Part shown: piece after piece, positions 1 to 8,665 of the stretch
How the letters are laid out: each line of letters begins with the position of its first letter
Position numbering within the stretch: position 1 is the stretch's first letter
Assembly: GCF_020736845.1 (NCBI RefSeq)
Contig: NZ_JAFFQR010000064.1
Coordinates: 523,964-587,963 of the forward strand
DNA: 64,000 bases
Direction of reading: 5' to 3'
Source of the DNA: Paenibacillus farraposensis
GTDB lineage: Bacteria > Bacillota > Bacilli > Paenibacillales > Paenibacillaceae
Notes under the pieces: model-generated
Seen by the model: the letters and a program-made list of their open reading frames with translations, nothing else
What the model was told of the DNA's origin: nothing
Database searches by the model: none
Translations under genes and position numbers: made by a program

Positions 1-797
1 CGCGATTTAACCAGCTTCATCGTATCCGCTGATAATGTACGAATGGTACCCTCCAAACGTGCGGTTTCCGCGATAATATTCTGCTTCGTGCCGCCGCTAA
101 CCTTACCGACGGTCACGACTGCCGCATCCAGCGGGTTCACATTCCGCGCTACAATCGTTTGCAACTGGCCCACTAGCTGACAAGCAGCGACGACCATATC
201 ATTCGCCTTGTGCGGGTATGCAGCATGCCCGCCTGTGCCCTTCAGATCGATGAAGAGCTCCGACGTATTGGCGAATAAAATACCTGGGCGAGTCGCGATC
301 GTGCCCACAGGATATTCCGGTGCCACATGCAATGCGACAATTTCATCCGGCATCCAGTCTGCCAGTTCTGCACTGTCCCGCATCGGCAATGCCCCGCCCG
401 GTCCTTCCTCCGCAGGCTGAAACAACACCACCAAGTCATCCTTCATCGGATGGCTTGCAAAATAAGTAACAATCCCCAGTCCGATCGTCATATGTAAATC
501 GTGTCCGCAAGCATGCATATAGCCGGGATGAGTGGATCGAAAATCATAACTCGTCTCTTCTTCAATCGGCAAGCCATCCATATCGCAGCGATATCCATAG
601 CGGCGTTCAGGAGCCGTTCCATGAATCAATACCAATACTCCCGTACGCCATATACGAATTTCCAAACGCTCCTGAGGGATCGTTTTCAAATAATTCAACA
701 AATATTGCTGTGTTTTATATTCCTCAAAACCCGGTTCGGGAATTTGGTGTAAATCCCTTCGGATTTGAACAAAAGAACGGTAATCTACTGTACTCAT
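1..797 (-). CDS. dapL: N-acetyldiaminopimelate deacetylase (M20 family), 3' end cut by window
   Basis: The frame is open from an ATG at 797 to the window edge (about 265 codons; the family is about 375-390), so the C-terminus is missing. The protein starts [20 protein letters not shown]. It carries the M20 amidohydrolase metal-site segments [10 protein letters not shown] and [20 protein letters not shown] precedes the start. Enzymes of this family remove acetate from N-acetyl-LL-diaminopimelate in the acetylated lysine/peptidoglycan branch. The gene lies directly downstream of dapH on the same strand, which supports this substrate over other M20 amidohydrolases such as hippurate or indole-acetyl amino acid hydrolases. 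Cytoplasmic. Confidence 0.85.
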   Translation of the reverse strand, partial: MSTVDYRSFVQIRRDLHQIPEPGFEEYKTQQYLLNYLKTIPQERLEIRIWRTGVLVLIHGTAPERRYGYRCDMDGLPIEEETSYDFRSTHPGYMHACGHDLHMTIGLGIVTYFASHPMKDDLVVLFQPAEEGPGGALPMRDSAELADWMPDEIVALHVAPEYPVGTIATRPGILFANTSELFIDLKGTGGHAAYPHKANDMVVAACQLVGQLQTIVARNVNPLDAAVVTVGKVSGGTKQNIIAETARLEGTIRTLSADTMKLVKS

Positions 798-975
798 TTT
801 GCTGCTCCGCCTCCTTTTTCAGCTCATCAGCCCTTATCCGGCAAAAGAACAAAAGGACAAAAGCCCGGCGCAGCCGCCGAGCCTTGTCCGTTGTGCTTCG
901 TCCCTATGTTGTACTGTCAGCGCATCATACCTCTGACAAGGAATCGTTCACCCATGGTACATAAAATCTTTTATC

Positions 976-1689
976 TTATAGAACGCGTAGCTCTTTCAAA
1001 ATTTCCGTTTTGGATTTGGTCTTGTCGTCGACCTGTTTGATTACGCGTGCTGGTGTACCAGCAACCACGGAGTATGGAGGCACATCTTCCGTTACGACAG
1101 CTCCGGCTGCAACAACTGCGCCTTTACCGATTCGTACGCCTTCCAATACGACCGAGTTTGCACCAATCAATACTTCGTCTTCTACGACAACAGGCTGTGC
1201 GGAAGGTGGCTCAATGACACCCGCAAGGACAACGCCTGCACCGATGTGGCACATATTGCCCACTTTAACACGGCCGCCAAGTACAGCATTCATATCGATC
1301 ATAGTGCCTTCACCAATCGTAACGCCAATGTTAATCACTGCGCCCATCATAATGACTGCGTTATTGCCGATGCCAACCATATCGCGAATATATGCGCCTG
1401 GCTCAATACGTGCATTGATGCCTTTCAGATCAAGCATAGGAACAGCAGAGTTGCGGCGGTCATTTTCCACCACATAGTCTTCTTCTTTAGCGTTTGCACT
1501 ATCCAGTACAGGCTTGATGTCAGCCCAGTCGCCAAATACAACCCCGCTGTCCCCGGAAATAAAAGCTTGAACATTCTCACCAAATGATGCGGAAGCCAAA
1601 GCCCCTTTTACATATACTTTAACAGGCGTCTTTTTCTTGCTGTTTTTAATCACGTTGATGACTTCTTGTGTATTCATTTCGATGGACAT
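976..1689 (-). CDS. dapH: 2,3,4,5-tetrahydropyridine-2,6-dicarboxylate N-acetyltransferase
   Basis: 237 aa, the usual DapH length. The N-terminal part (residues 1-90) contains [13 protein letters not shown], typical of DapH. Residues about 95-215 form a left-handed beta-helix of hexapeptide repeats ([41 protein letters not shown]), the acetyl-CoA acyltransferase fold. It acetylates tetrahydrodipicolinate before transamination and DapL deacetylation. Two ATGs (M1, M4) are possible; a GGAGTTG lies upstream with long spacing, so the start is not fully settled. It is followed after 178 bp by dapL, probably as one operon. No lysine riboswitch was recognised upstream. Confidence 0.93.
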   Translation of the reverse strand: MSIEMNTQEVINVIKNSKKKTPVKVYVKGALASASFGENVQAFISGDSGVVFGDWADIKPVLDSANAKEEDYVVENDRRNSAVPMLDLKGINARIEPGAYIRDMVGIGNNAVIMMGAVINIGVTIGEGTMIDMNAVLGGRVKVGNMCHIGAGVVLAGVIEPPSAQPVVVEDEVLIGANSVVLEGVRIGKGAVVAAGAVVTEDVPPYSVVAGTPARVIKQVDDKTKSKTEILKELRVL

Positions 1690-1902
1690 AATAAATCGAA
1701 CAACTCCTTCATCGCCTCATACGACTACGCAAGCCGGAATGATCTTATTCTCTCATCCTTTATAGCACAAAAGAGCTGTATCTCGCAATTACTGATTAGA
1801 TCTTCAGCGCGCTAGCCTAGTACCTATATTAACAAGTTTCGGCAGTTTGAATGCCTTAAATTCATAATTTTAAACCAGCGACCGCCTGACATTAAAGAAG
1901 GA

Positions 1903-2808
1903 TTATTTATTAGCTTGCAAGCTCTCCAACGATGTATAAATGTAGGATTCGAATCCCTCGGCAGACTCCCCACGCGGAATGATCACTTTCACAATGAAAC
2001 CACCCGTTTTATTTTCCACGACAATATATTGTCGTGTAACCTTCGAGCCACTCGCTTGCAGGAACAGGCGGCTGCTTGTTAGCGCTTGAGGAACATCTGC
2101 TTTGTCCAGCTTTTTCACCTTGCCGATGGAGGCCAACTCCTGTTCGCCTTTCTTCTGGAGCTCATCCAGATTAAAATCGGAGGGCAGCTTCGTCATTTCA
2201 GCGTAATAGTTATCATCTACCGCCAAGGCGACACGGTTTTGATCGGGAAACAGGGACATCGGATCAAACACATACAGCGAATATCCCTCTCCCTGTGCCA
2301 ATGTAGCTGTCTGCGTTTCCTTTTTGCCTTTAAGGGTAAGCTCAAAAGTTTGCGTTTTCGAGCGTTCCCCACCTACTTGTTGACCAGAGCTACCGTTTTG
2401 ATTGCCATCTGTTGCAGCTTCTGTTTTTTGTATTTTTGTTAAAATGAGCTGCTGCGCGGTCGCGTCGTCCTCAACAGCTTGTTCACTATATTCAAACGTC
2501 ACTGCATCGCCTTCCTTCAGTCCGGCCACTACCGTGTCCAGTCCGTCAGCCAATTGGAAGGATTGGGATTCGCCATTGATTTCGATTTCAACCGTATGCG
2601 GATCAGCAGCTCCATTGTATACACCTGTGCCTTGTTTGACCTCTGGCTTAGCGACTGGCTCCGGTTTTACTTGTGGCTGTTGCGTTTGTGGTTGGTCTGT
2701 CCCTTGAGGAGCGGTGTTATTAGTTTGCGGTTTCGTTCCACAGGCTGACAGGGCCAGCACTGCCACTACAGTCAATAGTATGAATGAAAATGTGTTGCGT
2801 TTTTTCAT
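1903..2808 (-). CDS. putative lipoprotein of unknown function
   Basis: The start at 2808 (MKKRNTFSF) is chosen because GGAGGTGG sits 8 nt upstream; a longer GTG start at 2823 would overlap that ribosome binding site. The 301-residue protein has a lipoprotein signal peptide ending in LSAC. A Pro/Gln/Thr-rich linker follows at about 25-65. The rest is a soluble part rich in charged residues with no catalytic motif I recognise. It is probably anchored to the outer face of the membrane. Neighbours give no functional clue: dapH lies downstream and a broken transporter is divergent. Confidence 0.75.
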   Translation of the reverse strand: MKKRNTFSFILLTVVAVLALSACGTKPQTNNTAPQGTDQPQTQQPQVKPEPVAKPEVKQGTGVYNGAADPHTVEIEINGESQSFQLADGLDTVVAGLKEGDAVTFEYSEQAVEDDATAQQLILTKIQKTEAATDGNQNGSSGQQVGGERSKTQTFELTLKGKKETQTATLAQGEGYSLYVFDPMSLFPDQNRVALAVDDNYYAEMTKLPSDFNLDELQKKGEQELASIGKVKKLDKADVPQALTSSRLFLQASGSKVTRQYIVVENKTGGFIVKVIIPRGESAEGFESYIYTSLESLQANK

Positions 2809-3041
2809 AATGTCCACCTCCACTATAATAGACGAGTTTGTTCGGCAAAAGTTCTACGCACCAGACACTTAAAATCCTGCCTTTTAAAGCCCTTCTTCTG
2901 CTCCTTTTTTATATTCTCATGATTTTACAAAATCCTCATACCGCGTGGATGTCAGGTACGGTATAATGGGCTGTATCAAACCTAAAGCAAAAGAAGGAAA
3001 CAAATACGCCTGAATTCCCTCCATTCGGATGGAGCTGCCAC

Positions 3042-3846
3042 ATGAATCACAAACCGTCGTTTTCCTTTGAATTACTGAACATCGTAGCATTAGCCTCACC
3101 CGCAAGCAGTGGATGCTGATCCTCTGGTCCGGTATCGAATTAGGGCTGCACTTTTTGCTCTGGATGGGCTCACTGCGGCTGACCACGGTTGCAAGCTCTA
3201 CTGTTATTATGACATTGGAGCCGATCCTTGTCATGCTCGGTTCTTTTTTGTTTTTCCGGATGAGCACAAATCGAGTCATGCTCATAGGAATGGGGCTGGC
3301 TTTCGTCGGCTCACTGGCCATCGGGGCCGGAGATTTTCATGTCTCGGGACAAGCCCTGCTCGGAGATGCACTTTCCTTTCTGGGAATGGTAGCAGTGTCC
3401 ATCCATATGCTGACAGGCAAGCACCTGCGCGAGCACTTGAGCGCTTTTGTGTATAAATTTTGGGTATTCGCCATCGCCGCCACATCACTCGCGCTGTATA
3501 ATGTGGTCAATGCCATTCCTTTTACCGGGTATGCACCTCGGGAATGGGGGCTGTTCCTGCTGCTTGCGATTGTACCTAAGCTATTCGGGCATTACCTGTT
3601 TAACTGGCTGCTCAAATACATTAACGCCACCGCGGTGTCGATGACGGTACTTGGTAAGCCGTGATTTCCTCCCTGCTAGCTTGGGTATTGCTGGGAGAAA
3701 GGCTATCTGTTTTACAGTTTGGCGCAGGCTTCTTCATCCTGCTCGGGGTATGGATTTTTATCCGCTACGGAGCGGATTTTAAAAAGCCGATCGTTCACCA
3801 AAGTAAATTACCCGACACAGAGCAGCCCCTGAAGGCTAGTTCTTAA
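3042..3846 (+). pseudogene. EamA/DMT-family transporter, broken
   Basis: A ribosome-binding GGATGGAG precedes ATG 3042 (MNHKPSFSFELL), but that frame dies after about 24 codons. The protein resumes in another frame at about 3085 (RKQWMLILWSGIELGLHFLL), apparently after loss of roughly the first transmembrane pair. The body has hydrophobic EamA segments including TTVASSTVIMTLEPI. A second lesion is at about 3655: the family's GEAV reads as GKP-stop because one base is missing, and the last 61 residues (ISSLLAWVLLGERLS) continue in the +1 frame. Two independent lesions make a sequencing error an unlikely full explanation. Confidence 0.8.
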
Positions 3847-3945
3847 TTTATGCGCCCATTTTCATAATTCATACTCAGTTTATAAATGTAAGGATTTTGC
3901 GAAAATCGCCATATCATTATTGAAAAAAGAAAGGCGGAATCCGCT

Positions 3946-4818
3946 ATGAAATCCATCGTATCCAAACGCTGGCTGCTGGCCCGATTGTATGAGCCGGACA
4001 TTATCATTGCCGATTGCCGTTCCCAGCTTGGGCAAGCAGGAGCGGGACGGGCTCAATTTAATGAAGACCATATTCCAGGGGCTATTCATTTCGATCTGGA
4101 AGAAGACCTCACAGCCCCTTTGGGTGAGCATGGCGGTCGCCATCCATTACCGGATGCAGATACATTTGCCGCGCGTCTGAGTCGTGCCGGAATCAACGCC
4201 GCTTCACGCATCATCGCTTATGATGATCATGGTGGTATGATGGCCTCCCGCTTCTGGTGGCTACTGCGCTATCTCGGGCACGAGCAGGTATATGTGCTGG
4301 AAGAAGGCTACAGCGCCTGGAAGGAAGCGAAGTTCCCCGTTACGGCAGACCAGCCGATTCGCATTCCTTCAACCTTTGTAGCGAATATTCAATCCCAGCT
4401 TGCAACGGATATACAGGAGGTTCGTGAGATTTCGTCGCAGCTTTCGCAAACCAGGCTCAATGGTAAAGGTTCCGAAGGTCCTCTGCTGCTTATCGACTCC
4501 AGAGAGCCGCGCCGTTATGCGGGACTGGAAGAACCAATTGATACTAAAGCGGGTCACATTCCCGGCGCAGTAAATTACTTTTGGAAAGACGTATTGGACG
4601 GAAAAGGTACCTTTAAAAATGCAGGACAATTGCAAGAGCACTTTGCCGACCTTGACCTAAATGCAGAAATTATCGTGTACTGCGGTTCCGGCGTATCCGC
4701 CTGTCCCAATGTACTGGCCCTGAATGAAGCTGGGTTTAGTAAGGTGCGTTTATATCCGGGAAGCTGGAGCGACTGGATCAGTTATGAGGAAAATCCGGTG
4801 GCGACCGGGGAAGAATAA
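3946..4818 (+). CDS. sulfurtransferase with tandem rhodanese domains
   Basis: 290 aa, the usual length of two-domain thiosulfate/3-mercaptopyruvate sulfurtransferases. Domain 1 (about 10-125) has DCRSQLG and HIPGAIHFDLEEDL and lacks the active cysteine, as expected. Domain 2 (about 155-285) has LLLIDSREPRRYAG, GHIPGAVNY and the persulfide loop YCGSGVSA. A CGSG-type loop resembles mercaptopyruvate rather than thiosulfate enzymes (CRKG), but substrate cannot be fixed by sequence alone. AAAGGCGG lies upstream of the ATG. Monocistronic, followed by a terminator. Cytoplasmic. Confidence 0.9.
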   Translation: MKSIVSKRWLLARLYEPDIIIADCRSQLGQAGAGRAQFNEDHIPGAIHFDLEEDLTAPLGEHGGRHPLPDADTFAARLSRAGINAASRIIAYDDHGGMMASRFWWLLRYLGHEQVYVLEEGYSAWKEAKFPVTADQPIRIPSTFVANIQSQLATDIQEVREISSQLSQTRLNGKGSEGPLLLIDSREPRRYAGLEEPIDTKAGHIPGAVNYFWKDVLDGKGTFKNAGQLQEHFADLDLNAEIIVYCGSGVSACPNVLALNEAGFSKVRLYPGSWSDWISYEENPVATGEE

Positions 4819-4851
4819 AAAATTTTCAACGGATATACAGGTTCTAAAGAT

Positions 4852-4900
4852 AAATACACTGTCCTAAGTGATTTACGGATTGCGGCAGTGTATTTTCTTT
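4852..4900 (+). terminator. Rho-independent terminator of the sulfurtransferase gene
   Basis: A perfect 9-bp stem AATACACTG/CAGTGTATT with a loop of about 23 nt is followed by TTCTTT, 34 nt after the stop codon. Confidence 0.7.
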
Positions 4901-5079
4901 GTTCAAAAATTAACAAAAAATCAACTTGAACTGAGTGAAAATAGTTTCTTGAGAGTAGAGGGAATATGGAAATGAATGAAGCGCGAATGGATACACCTCG
5001 GAGAAGCTAAAGCGATCAAAACATTTCTCTTAGCAATAGGACTTCAAAAAAAATGACAATTGGTCTGCTGCAAAATATA

Positions 5080-5445
5080 CTATACGTTCACCTCATCCCA
5101 TCTATAAATGACATAGCCCAATTGACATATAACTAGTAATATATAAATTACATTTATACAAAGATATATTTTAATTTTTTTCTTGTGTTTATCTAAATTT
5201 ACTTCTTCGTTCGCTTCTCTTTTCTTAATTTTCCCGCTCCAACTCATTATTCTCGAGAATTCTGCCACACCCAATACTCCCCATAGCAATGGAAAGACTA
5301 ACAATACGGCGTTTGCTAGAGATAATAATATGCCCACCCCTACATCCGTCGTTCTTATTGATTTAAAACAAATGTGCGCCACTAGTGTCAGACTAAATAA
5401 TCCCAAGCCTATAATACTTAGTATCGGTTTATCCTTCATCCTCAT
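5080..5445 (-). CDS. small multi-pass membrane protein, unknown
   Basis: The ATG at 5445 (MRMKDKPILSIIGLGLFS) is preceded by GAAGGG at 9 nt spacing; a TTG start 21 nt upstream would cover that site. The product is about 121 residues with three to four hydrophobic segments (PILSIIGLGLFSLTLVAHICF, VGILLSLANAVLLVFPLLWGVLG, IYLCINVIYILLVICQLGYVIY) and a charged loop KKREANEEVNLDKHKKKIK. No family is recognised. It is AT-rich and lies immediately left of the first array element, in the same relation as the other array genes, so it is probably the leftmost cassette gene. Confidence 0.65.
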   Translation of the reverse strand: MRMKDKPILSIIGLGLFSLTLVAHICFKSIRTTDVGVGILLSLANAVLLVFPLLWGVLGVAEFSRIMSWSGKIKKREANEEVNLDKHKKKIKIYLCINVIYILLVICQLGYVIYRWDEVNV

Positions 5446-5470
5446 TTTTTTATTCCCTTCGGTCAATTTA

Positions 5471-5634
5471 AGCTAACGTTTGCGAATATACGAAGTTGGC
5501 GAAGCCAATTTGGGGAAGCGAAGCGCAACGAGCTTTCCGTATAGTCGCTGTTGTACGCCCCGGGGCAATGCCGAGAGTGCAACGTGGCTCGGAACGAAGC
5601 GGAGAGAGTTCAAGAAATATTTTCGTTCATATAT
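5471..5634 (+). repeat. attC-like element A1 (degenerate)
   Basis: The left arm is GCTAACGTTTGCGAATATACG. The right end AAATATTTTCGTTCATATA only loosely resembles GTGAATATTATGTTATATG. The hairpin TTGGCGAAGCCAA follows the left arm. The centre differs from the other elements, so membership in the family is tentative. Confidence 0.4.
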
Positions 5635-5791
5635 CCAATAATAGACTTTCACAATTACTTATAAATTTTATTTTTCCGCTTTGAGAAATAAAAGAGGGGT
5701 TAGGGGTAAACTCCATTTTCTGAAAATTACCTTTTCATACGAAAGCGCAGGCTTGTGAGCTCTTTATCTCCAGTCTTATTTCTCATCGAAT

Positions 5792-6391
5792 TTACCGATC
5801 ATTTAATCCCTTTCCATTGAGAATGTCCTGCATACATTTTTCAACCCTCGACTCCCGAGTTTTGGATTGTTTGGGTGCAGAAAAATACATAATGTATGCT
5901 CTTTGCCGTCCTGGCGTCAATGCATCAAAAGCCGTTTTCAAGGCAGGGTTTTCATCTAATTTAGCTTGAAATTCTTCAGGGATGATGAGTTCTGTACTCT
6001 TTTTAAAATCCACTTTCAAACCGGCTTTTTCCACTTCAATGGCTTCAACAATATAGGCTTTCAAGATGGTTTCCATCTCAACTATCTCTCGAATATTGGT
6101 GAACCGAATCTGGCGCCCCGCCTGCGTATCCTCCCCAGGTTTGACTAGAATCCTATTGGGATCATTTAACAAGGCACCTTTGAAAAACATAAGCGCACAG
6201 TATTCTTTAAATCCTTGTATTATAACTATGTTACTTTTCTGAAACGTGTAACAAGGTTTACCCCACTTCAATTCTTCGGTCAGATAGCAGTCAAGAATGA
6301 TCATTCTCAACTTCTCCATTTCTCCCTGCCACTTTTTGGATTTACTTAAATATATGTCAACCTTAGGATTCATTTTATCTCTATTTGTCAT
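5792..6391 (-). CDS. YdeI/DUF1801-type protein
   Basis: 199 aa. GGGAGGAAACTAAC precedes the ATG. The N-terminal half has the DUF1801/YdhG-like features WGKPCYTF and IQGFKEYCALMFFKGALL. The C-terminal part is the YdeI-type helical tail (TAFDALTPGRQRAYIMYFSAPKQSKTR). Proteins of this group are annotated as YdeI/OmpD-associated or bacteriocin-protection proteins; the biochemical role is not established. It is the body of the cassette between elements A1 and A2. Apparently intact and of normal family length. Confidence 0.8.
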   Translation of the reverse strand: MTNRDKMNPKVDIYLSKSKKWQGEMEKLRMIILDCYLTEELKWGKPCYTFQKSNIVIIQGFKEYCALMFFKGALLNDPNRILVKPGEDTQAGRQIRFTNIREIVEMETILKAYIVEAIEVEKAGLKVDFKKSTELIIPEEFQAKLDENPALKTAFDALTPGRQRAYIMYFSAPKQSKTRESRVEKCMQDILNGKGLNDR

Positions 6392-6473
6392 GTTAGTTTC
6401 CTCCCGTTGTTTTAATCTATCTCCCTTTGAATGTCTATCTTCATTTTACCTTAAGAAAAATATTTTTTGAATT

Positions 6474-6640
6474 CGTATAACGTTTCTGTATTCACGAACC
6501 TGAGAGGGTTAAACCACACGAGCGGCGGGTGGCTCTGCCCCTTAGTCTCGCAAGTTGTTTGCCTGATTTCGCTTCTCGAAATGCCCCGGGCAGACCAAGG
6601 ACAGTCAGGACAGCAGTGAGAATACTTACTTTGTTATCTG
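6474..6640 (+). repeat. attC-like element A2
   Basis: Outer arms are TATAAC (6476-6481) and GTTATC (6633-6638). Inner arms are TATTCAC and GTGAGAATA. Hairpin AACCTGAGAGGGTT follows the left arm, an extra stem CCAC/GTGG comes next, and the GTTTGCC/GGGCAGAC stem precedes CAAGG. The 3' part of the NTF2-like frame runs through this element. Confidence 0.65.
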
Positions 6641-6959
6641 CTGTCAAGTCCGTCCTTGTATTCCCTTGCACTTTCTTTGTTTTTTCGCTTCTGTAGGGAA
6701 AAAACTTATTTTGTTTCATTTTTATACTAGCCCCATCCCATCCATATTCTTGAGCATCATATAAACACTTGAATCTCCATTCAACAAACGCTGCTTTACT
6801 TGCTTCATCAAATCCTATTTCTTTGATTTCCCAGTAATCAACCTTATTATCACTGTTATTCCATTGAGTGAACCAGTTTACTAGTTCATTTTTTCCTTCC
6901 ATGACCGCACCGGTACATTCCCTTATAATAGCTGCATTATGTACAACCTTACTAAACAT
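6492..6959 (-). CDS. NTF2/SnoaL-like fold protein, 3' end fused into element A2
   Basis: 155 codons. Residues about 10-95 read as a SnoaL-like/NTF2-like domain (VNWFTQWNNSDNKVDYWEIKEIGF, AFVEWRFKCLYDAQEYGWDGASI). About 49 codons after GNTRTDLTADNK are encoded by attC-like element A2 rather than by domain sequence, so the natural C-terminus was probably truncated at the element boundary near 6640. No convincing ribosome binding site lies before ATG 6959. The frame stays open for a few codons upstream to a TAA, so the N-terminus may also be incomplete. Probably a damaged cassette gene; function unknown. Confidence 0.5.
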   Translation of the reverse strand: MFSKVVHNAAIIRECTGAVMEGKNELVNWFTQWNNSDNKVDYWEIKEIGFDEASKAAFVEWRFKCLYDAQEYGWDGASIKMKQNKFFPYRSEKTKKVQGNTRTDLTADNKVSILTAVLTVLGLPGAFREAKSGKQLARLRGRATRRSCGLTLSGS

Positions 6960-7042
6960 TTCAATGTCTTTCTTAATCCATTATTCGAAGTATTCTCAAA
7001 GAACTCCCTCCCCTGAATAGGTTACATTCATTGCCTTGATTG

Positions 7043-7190
7043 TAGATAGCGTTTCTATATCTATGACAGAACCCGACCTTAGATAGCTCTTATCTTAGGT
7101 CGAGTTCTGTGTTGTCTGAATATGCTTTTGTGCGTGACACCTGATAACCAAGGGGCCAATGCCCTACAGCATAGATGCATTGCTATATGA
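7043..7190 (+). repeat. attC-like element A3 (diverged arms)
   Basis: The left arm GATAGCGTTTCTATATCTATG pairs with the right arm CATAGATGCATTGCTATATG. The usual AAC/GTT core has become AGC/GCT on both sides, a compensated change. It retains a long hairpin GAACCCGACCTTAGATAG/CTATCTTAGGTCGAGTTC type stem, the AACCAAGG linker and a GGGGCCAATGCCCT hairpin. Confidence 0.5.
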
Positions 7191-7237
7191 TTTCGACGGC
7201 ATCTTCGATTTTACTAACTATATTCTTTCTCCAAAAG

Positions 7238-7612
7238 TCATACACGTAATTCTAATGTTTTCAAGTCGATAATAAAATTTTGTTGTTTCAGAATATCCAA
7301 TCCGAGTAGACCTTTATGATCTTTAGGCAGAATGCCTACATCTATTTCTATATTTTCAAAGCTGCTTGTACCTATTTCAATCCTGTCCATAATCTTTGTG
7401 TAGAATGGAATGCTTCCGCCGATCCCATATGCTTCATATATTGAATCCCCTGTTTCGTAAGTCACACCGATATTCTCTAAAATATCAGGACTAATTATAG
7501 TATGGGAAGATCCTGTATCTATAATTACATCATCTATTCTCAAATCTCTCCCTCTGAATGTTACAGTAAGTGACGTCGTAATTAATTGTCCGTCATAGTT
7601 AATTTTCATCAC
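7238..7612 (-). CDS. retropepsin-like aspartyl protease family protein
   Basis: 124 aa single-domain retropepsin fold. The catalytic motif DVIIDTGSSHTIIS lies at residues about 27-40, an IGGSIPFYTKI flap region follows, and GLLGLDILKQQNFIID is the C-terminal hydrophobic-hydrophobic-Gly motif. Retropepsin-like enzymes act as dimers, each monomer giving one DTG. Start is GTG 7612 or ATG 7609, both inside the upstream frame, so translation is probably coupled to it. No signal peptide. The target is unknown. Confidence 0.75.
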   Translation of the reverse strand: MMKINYDGQLITTSLTVTFRGRDLRIDDVIIDTGSSHTIISPDILENIGVTYETGDSIYEAYGIGGSIPFYTKIMDRIEIGTSSFENIEIDVGILPKDHKGLLGLDILKQQNFIIDLKTLELRV

Positions 7613-7856
7613 TATTACGTCTCACTCTCATTAATGGATCCCTGCGAAGATGAATCACAAAATCTTGATTTGAAGTATGGTACACTAAATTCCCAGGCTT
7701 TGCTTGAAAAAACTCTTTATTAGCATCTTCTTCTGATATTGTGCGAATCGGTGCAACTTCATCTACTATTTTTTTGTTACCTTCCTCACGATAATTAAGT
7801 ATGGAAACCAGAACAAATTGGTCAGGGAATAATTCTCTTACTTCTTGCCATCTCAT
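7599..7856 (-). CDS. small acidic/basic partner protein of the retropepsin-like gene
   Basis: 85 aa, with GGAGGTAGAACGA ahead of the ATG. The sequence (MRWQEVRELFPDQFVLVSIL, IRTISEEDANKEFFQAKPG, VYHTSNQDFVIHL) shows a compact alpha/beta protein with no motif I can name. The 14-nt overlap with the protease gene marks a two-gene cassette, so the two products probably act together, possibly as substrate/regulator and protease or as a toxin-antitoxin-like pair. That is inference from gene order only. Confidence 0.7.
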   Translation of the reverse strand: MRWQEVRELFPDQFVLVSILNYREEGNKKIVDEVAPIRTISEEDANKEFFQAKPGNLVYHTSNQDFVIHLRRDPLMRVRRNSDEN

Positions 7857-7979
7857 TCGTTCTACCTCCTACAATTTCGTCCTATTCCTTCTTTCTATCT
7901 TGATTTTATCATACTTATAGTCGAGCGTTCACAATATATCTTTTGTATTTTGAACACCCTTTTTATTATCCACCGATTT

Positions 7980-8100
7980 CATATAACGTTTGGGTATTCA
8001 TGAACCCCGCCCGGGGTTGTCTGCTGGAATCCCTTTTCGAATTCCGTCTCGCAGACCAAGGCTCCGTCAGGAGTCGCAGCGTGAATATTATGTTATGTGA
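7980..8100 (+). repeat. attC-like element A4 (compact, best paired)
   Basis: Arms are TATAAC (7982-7987) with GTTATG (8092-8097), and TATTCA with TGAATA. Between them come three clean hairpins: ACCCCGCCCGGGGT; GTCTGC/GCAGAC enclosing GGAAT/ATTCC; and GGCTCC/GGAGTC. The CAAGG linker is single-stranded. This 121-bp copy shows the four-way-junction plan most clearly. Confidence 0.7.
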
Positions 8101-8128
8101 TTCCGTTGCTTCTTTGCGCTTACTTTCA

Positions 8129-8266
8129 TTATCCTCTGTAGTTTTCTTTCATCGCCTTCTTAAACACCTCGATGGGATACTCGTATTTTATAGCTTTATA
8201 GATGAATCGGTTATTCCATTGATTTCTTTCTATTCCTTCAACAAATTCTCGCTCTATGATTTTCAT
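8129..8266 (-). CDS. 45-codon frame coupled to the DUF6933 gene
   Basis: The ATG at 8266 overlaps the upstream TGA as ATGA. It encodes MKIIEREFVEGIERNQWNNR then FIYKAIKYEYPIEVFKKAMK and ENYRG, a credible protein segment. DUF6933 proteins are usually longer than 119 aa, so this may be the C-terminus of the upstream protein separated by a frameshift rather than a separate gene. It ends about 30 bp from the right end of element A4, as expected for a cassette body. Confidence 0.5.
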   Translation of the reverse strand: MKIIEREFVEGIERNQWNNRFIYKAIKYEYPIEVFKKAMKENYRG

Positions 8267-8622
8267 CGTGTAGATAATTCATTTAATGTTCCTATCACAC
8301 TTCGATTATTAGTAGTTGTGATAATCATACCTTCATTTTCTTCGATATACCTGCTGATTACTTTTTCCTCGATTTCCTCACTCATTAAATAATTTCTTAG
8401 TTCATTAACGAATAACTCTTCTACATTTTTTAATTGTGCCTTTTTAACTCCTACGATCGTTAAACTTAGTCTTGATAAGTCATTCATGAATACGATTGTT
8501 TTTCTTCTATTCAAAGTGAACATATTGGCATGCCATGTATTTAATGGAACAGATATATCTGTTTTTTGTACTTTACAATCCATTTCTTTTAGCAGTTTTT
8601 GTGTCGCTCTTATAACGTACAT
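8263..8622 (-). CDS. DUF6933-type protein, possibly frameshifted at its 3' end
   Basis: The start at 8622 (MYVIRATQKLLKEM) is set by AAGGAGAACAATA; the longer in-frame start at 8658 lacks such a site. 119 aa with the hallmarks VPLNTWHANMFTLNRRKTIV and FMNDLSRLSL of the DUF6933 family, whose function is unknown. The frame stops within an ATGA overlap with the next 45-codon frame. That frame looks like the missing C-terminal end, so either coupling or a recent frameshift is possible. It is the body of the cassette between A4 and A5. Confidence 0.7.
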   Translation of the reverse strand: MYVIRATQKLLKEMDCKVQKTDISVPLNTWHANMFTLNRRKTIVFMNDLSRLSLTIVGVKKAQLKNVEELFVNELRNYLMSEEIEEKVISRYIEENEGMIITTTNNRSVIGTLNELSTR

Positions 8623-8665
8623 TATTGTTCTCCTTGTTATTGATTTACAGGTTTGCAATGGTTTC

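Noticed and set aside
1010..1477. Plus-strand 155-codon frame opposite dapH
   Set aside because: Thr/Pro/Ile-rich shadow produced by hexapeptide-repeat codons of dapH on the other strand.
1690..1902. Lysine riboswitch or T-box upstream of dapH
   Set aside because: No conserved core or specifier-type sequence could be found in the 213-bp gap.
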